Of a DNA stretch of 64,000 bases, positions 61,942 to 64,000 are shown one piece after another. The notes beneath the pieces are model-generated. The model worked only from the letters and a program-made list of their open reading frames with translations, was not told where the DNA came from and ran no database searches. Both the position numbers and the translations under genes were made by a program. The stretch covers positions 1 through 64,000 of the forward strand of contig DQNS01000004.1 in the NCBI GenBank assembly GCA_015659035.1, written 5' to 3'. The DNA is from Acidobacteriota bacterium. Lineage in GTDB: Bacteria; Acidobacteriota; Vicinamibacteria; Vicinamibacterales; UBA8438. Every line of letters begins with the position of its first letter. Within the stretch, counting starts at the first letter, position 1.

Positions 61942-63033
61942 ATGGAGCGAGATGACCGTACAGGTCGCTACAGCCGTCGCGAAGTGATTCAGTTGCTTGG
62001 GGGCGTGGCCGGGCTCGGGGCGGTTGCCGCCTGCGGCGGCGCCGACCCGCCGCCGGCGCCGCTCACGACACAACCGACACCACCGCCGGTCGCGACGCTG
62101 GGCGGTCTGCCGCGCGACGCGATCATCCGCACCGTGCTGGGGGACATCACCCCGGACGCCATCACCGGAGTCACGCTGTTTCACGAACACCTGTCGATCC
62201 GGCTGTCAGCGGAGCGGCCGTCGGCGACCGATGACGTCGACAACGTCGTCCGGGAGATCAGGATGGCGGCCCAGGAGGGTGTCGGTTGCATCGTCGACGG
62301 CGGACATCCGGACATGGGTCGAGACCTCGACGCCGTCCGGCGGGTGGCCACAGAGACGGACGTGCACGTCGTCGCCTCCGGCGGGTACTACATGCAGCGG
62401 TTCTATCCGCCCGAGATCGCGGCCACCAGCGAGGACCAGATTGCCGAGGACCTCTCCGCGGAGGCCGCCCGGGACCGGCTTGGCGCGTTCGGCGAGATCG
62501 GCCAGAACTCGGACGCGGCCGAGATGACCCCCGAGGAGCTGAAGGTGTTTCGCGCCGTCGGCAAGGCGCACCTCGCGACCGGTCTTCCGATCTTCACGCA
62601 CAACGCCTATGGCACCGGTGAGAACGTGCGGCCGGACGCCGGGCTCACACAGCTCGACGTGCTCGAATCAGTGGGCGTCAGCGCAGACCACATCGTGATC
62701 GGGCATGCCTGCTGTCTCGACGACCCGTCGGCCCGCGTCCTGATCCGGATCGCCGAGCGTGGCGCGTTCGTCGGCTTCGACCGCGTGACCGGCGGCCGTG
62801 TGGACGACCCGCAGAAGGTGTCGACCATCATGGCGTTTCTCGAGGCTGGGCACGCCGACAAGCTGCTGGTCTCCTCCGACTTCACCGGGCGGCGGTCGGA
62901 GGCGCGACCCGGCTACGGCAACTCGATTACGATGTTCGCGCCGTTAATGCGCGAGGTCGGCGTCGACGCGTCGGTGCTGCAGGCGATCCAGCGAGACAAC
63001 CCGCGGCGATTCCTCGCGTTTGTGCCGGCATGA
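61942..63033 (+). CDS. Phosphotriesterase-related hydrolase, Tat lipoprotein
   Basis: A 363-residue protein. SRREVIQLLGGVAGLGAVAACGG combines a Tat motif with a lipobox (AVAAC), so it is probably a lipid-anchored exported protein. The TIM-barrel part has VTLFHEHLSIRL (metal HxH), VDGGHPDMGRDLDAVRRVA, GEIGQNSDAAEMTPEELKVF, THNAYG, IGHACCLDDPSA and LLVSSDFTGRR (metal Asp). These match phosphotriesterase-like lactonases and related hydrolases; phosphotriesterase activity itself is not implied. The bridging lysine position is taken by Glu in GEIG, known in some members. Start at 61942 with GGGAG upstream. Confidence 0.87.
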   Translation: MERDDRTGRYSRREVIQLLGGVAGLGAVAACGGADPPPAPLTTQPTPPPVATLGGLPRDAIIRTVLGDITPDAITGVTLFHEHLSIRLSAERPSATDDVDNVVREIRMAAQEGVGCIVDGGHPDMGRDLDAVRRVATETDVHVVASGGYYMQRFYPPEIAATSEDQIAEDLSAEAARDRLGAFGEIGQNSDAAEMTPEELKVFRAVGKAHLATGLPIFTHNAYGTGENVRPDAGLTQLDVLESVGVSADHIVIGHACCLDDPSARVLIRIAERGAFVGFDRVTGGRVDDPQKVSTIMAFLEAGHADKLLVSSDFTGRRSEARPGYGNSITMFAPLMREVGVDASVLQAIQRDNPRRFLAFVPA

Positions 63034-63232
63034 ATGGTCCGCGCAAGAATAGGTTCCCGTTGTGGGGCGTCGAGACGTCCGGCTGACAAGGCGCGAGGAG
63101 GGAGCACACGGGCAGTATTCGACCGACGAGCAACGCCGCCAGACGGGATGCATCGGCGGCCGAAAATGGGAAGTTATTCTTGCGTGGGCCACCAAGAGAG
63201 ATGATGTTCCCGAACGCGGGAGGAGCGTGCCT

Positions 63233-64000
63233 GTGAAGGTCTGGCTATGCCTTGGGGCGGTCGTGTTGCTGGCGGCACTGGCCACGACGACGGTGACCGG
63301 TCAGCGCGGCGGCGTATTTCGCGAGTCGCGCGACCATCCCGCCATCCGGTACTCGGACGGACCGCGGCATGACGCGGTCACCGCGCTCGACCGGGCGGTC
63401 CAGGCCGGCGAGGTCGCGCTCGTCTTCGAGCCCACCTCCGGCTATCTGCACTCGGTGCTCGAGGCGCTCGACGTACCGGTCGAGTCGCAGCTGACCGTCT
63501 TCTCGAAGACGAGCTTTCAGGCGCATCGGATCAACCCGGAGAACCCGCGCGCGATCTACTTCAACGACACGGTCGCGGTCGGCTGGGTGCGGGGAGGCGA
63601 TGTGCTGGAGGTCGCGTCGCTGGATCCCACGCAGGGCGTCCTGTTCTTCTCGATCGACCAGCAACCGACCGACCGGCCCCAGATCCGGCGCAACGACCAG
63701 TGTCTGGCCTGCCACCTGTCCTGGGACACCCTTGGGGTGCCGGGGCTTCTCACCTTCAGCACACTGCCGATGCCGGACGACCCGAACGCCTATGCGGTCG
63801 GGTGGGTCACCGACCACCGGAGTCCTCTGCAGGAACGCTGGGGCAGCTGGTATGTGACCGGCGCGCCGCCGTCGGTGCGGCACCTGGGCAACACGACCGA
63901 ACCGATCGAGTACGTGCCGGGCGCCAGCACAGACCCCACCCCGGCACTCGACACGCTTGAGGGGCTGTTCGATCTGAGGGGCTACCCCACGCCCTACAGC
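63233..64000 (+). CDS. Exported CxxCH protein of unknown function, N-terminal part (window edge)
   Basis: 256 codons are open to the window end, so the gene runs out of view. GTG at 63233 follows GGAGG by nine bases; a GTG at 63227 is an alternative. A signal peptide ends near VTGQR. The region around residue 150 reads PQIRRNDQCLACHLSWDTLG, a CxxCH heme-type motif, and VFFSIDQQ and GVPGLLTFS flank it. I have seen such LACH-VPG proteins in Acidobacteriota and Planctomycetes without a function. The next residues (AYAVGWVTDHRSPLQERWG) belong to the same conserved block. Confidence 0.7.
   Translation, partial: MKVWLCLGAVVLLAALATTTVTGQRGGVFRESRDHPAIRYSDGPRHDAVTALDRAVQAGEVALVFEPTSGYLHSVLEALDVPVESQLTVFSKTSFQAHRINPENPRAIYFNDTVAVGWVRGGDVLEVASLDPTQGVLFFSIDQQPTDRPQIRRNDQCLACHLSWDTLGVPGLLTFSTLPMPDDPNAYAVGWVTDHRSPLQERWGSWYVTGAPPSVRHLGNTTEPIEYVPGASTDPTPALDTLEGLFDLRGYPTPYS

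Overview
The window is GC-rich bacterial chromosome. Its gene content resembles Acidobacteriota of the Vicinamibacteria type: two DUF1592/DUF1552 gene pairs, several secreted PQQ-type beta-propellers, secreted c-type cytochrome fusions, lone creatininase-like and phosphotriesterase-like exported enzymes, ankyrin proteins and scattered toxin-antitoxin relics. The taxonomic call is inferred from gene families only. I saw no rRNA, tRNA, CRISPR array, complete insertion sequence or phage module.

Layout. 1-10133: export-heavy oxidative block with a PQQ dehydrogenase tail, a DUF1592-DUF1552 pair, a full PQQ dehydrogenase, a cytochrome c/copper monooxygenase-like protein with its small secreted partner, and a cytochrome c-PQQ protein. 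10371-14643: tandem-duplicated creatininase, a relic of a Ser/Thr kinase gene, an EVE gene bracketed by inverted repeats, and a serine hydrolase. 14846-20247: a 2-oxoacid dehydrogenase E1-E2 operon and an acyl-CoA ligase. 20276-22523: second monooxygenase/partner pair. 22719-25526: acyl-CoA mutase and acyl-CoA dehydrogenase. 25616-26640: decayed toxin-antitoxin genes. 26645-32886: DUF4126, ankyrin protein, and a second DUF1592-DUF1552 operon. 33352-37956: NHL/PAL-like propeller, cobalt-type nitrile hydratase operon, FMN-binding glutamate synthase. 38021-45884: secreted protein, P5C dehydrogenase, bicupin, FeoAB with a Cys-rich partner, Bax inhibitor-1 protein. 46037-50228: antiporter and a third, convergent monooxygenase/partner pair. 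50515-55644: carboxylesterase, PIN relic, lectin-like secreted protein, PepD-type peptidase, unknown exported protein. 55710-59961: SDR, HisD-like dehydrogenase, sodium:solute symporter and small membrane protein, probably one catabolic unit. 60034-64000: frameshifted DinB protein, PQQ-like propeller, Tat lipoprotein phosphotriesterase homologue, and the start of a CxxCH protein.

The most distinctive system is the secreted CxxCH-copper monooxygenase-like protein that occurs three times, each time next to a paralogue of one uncharacterised secreted two-domain protein. The pair is found in three gene arrangements, which suggests a functional partnership. The rest of the window reads as organic-matter catabolism (alcohol/sugar oxidation, nitriles, branched acyl-CoAs, proline, esters, peptides) with many exported enzymes. 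Intergenic DNA carries heptamer tracts, palindromes and gene relics that show active small-scale decay.
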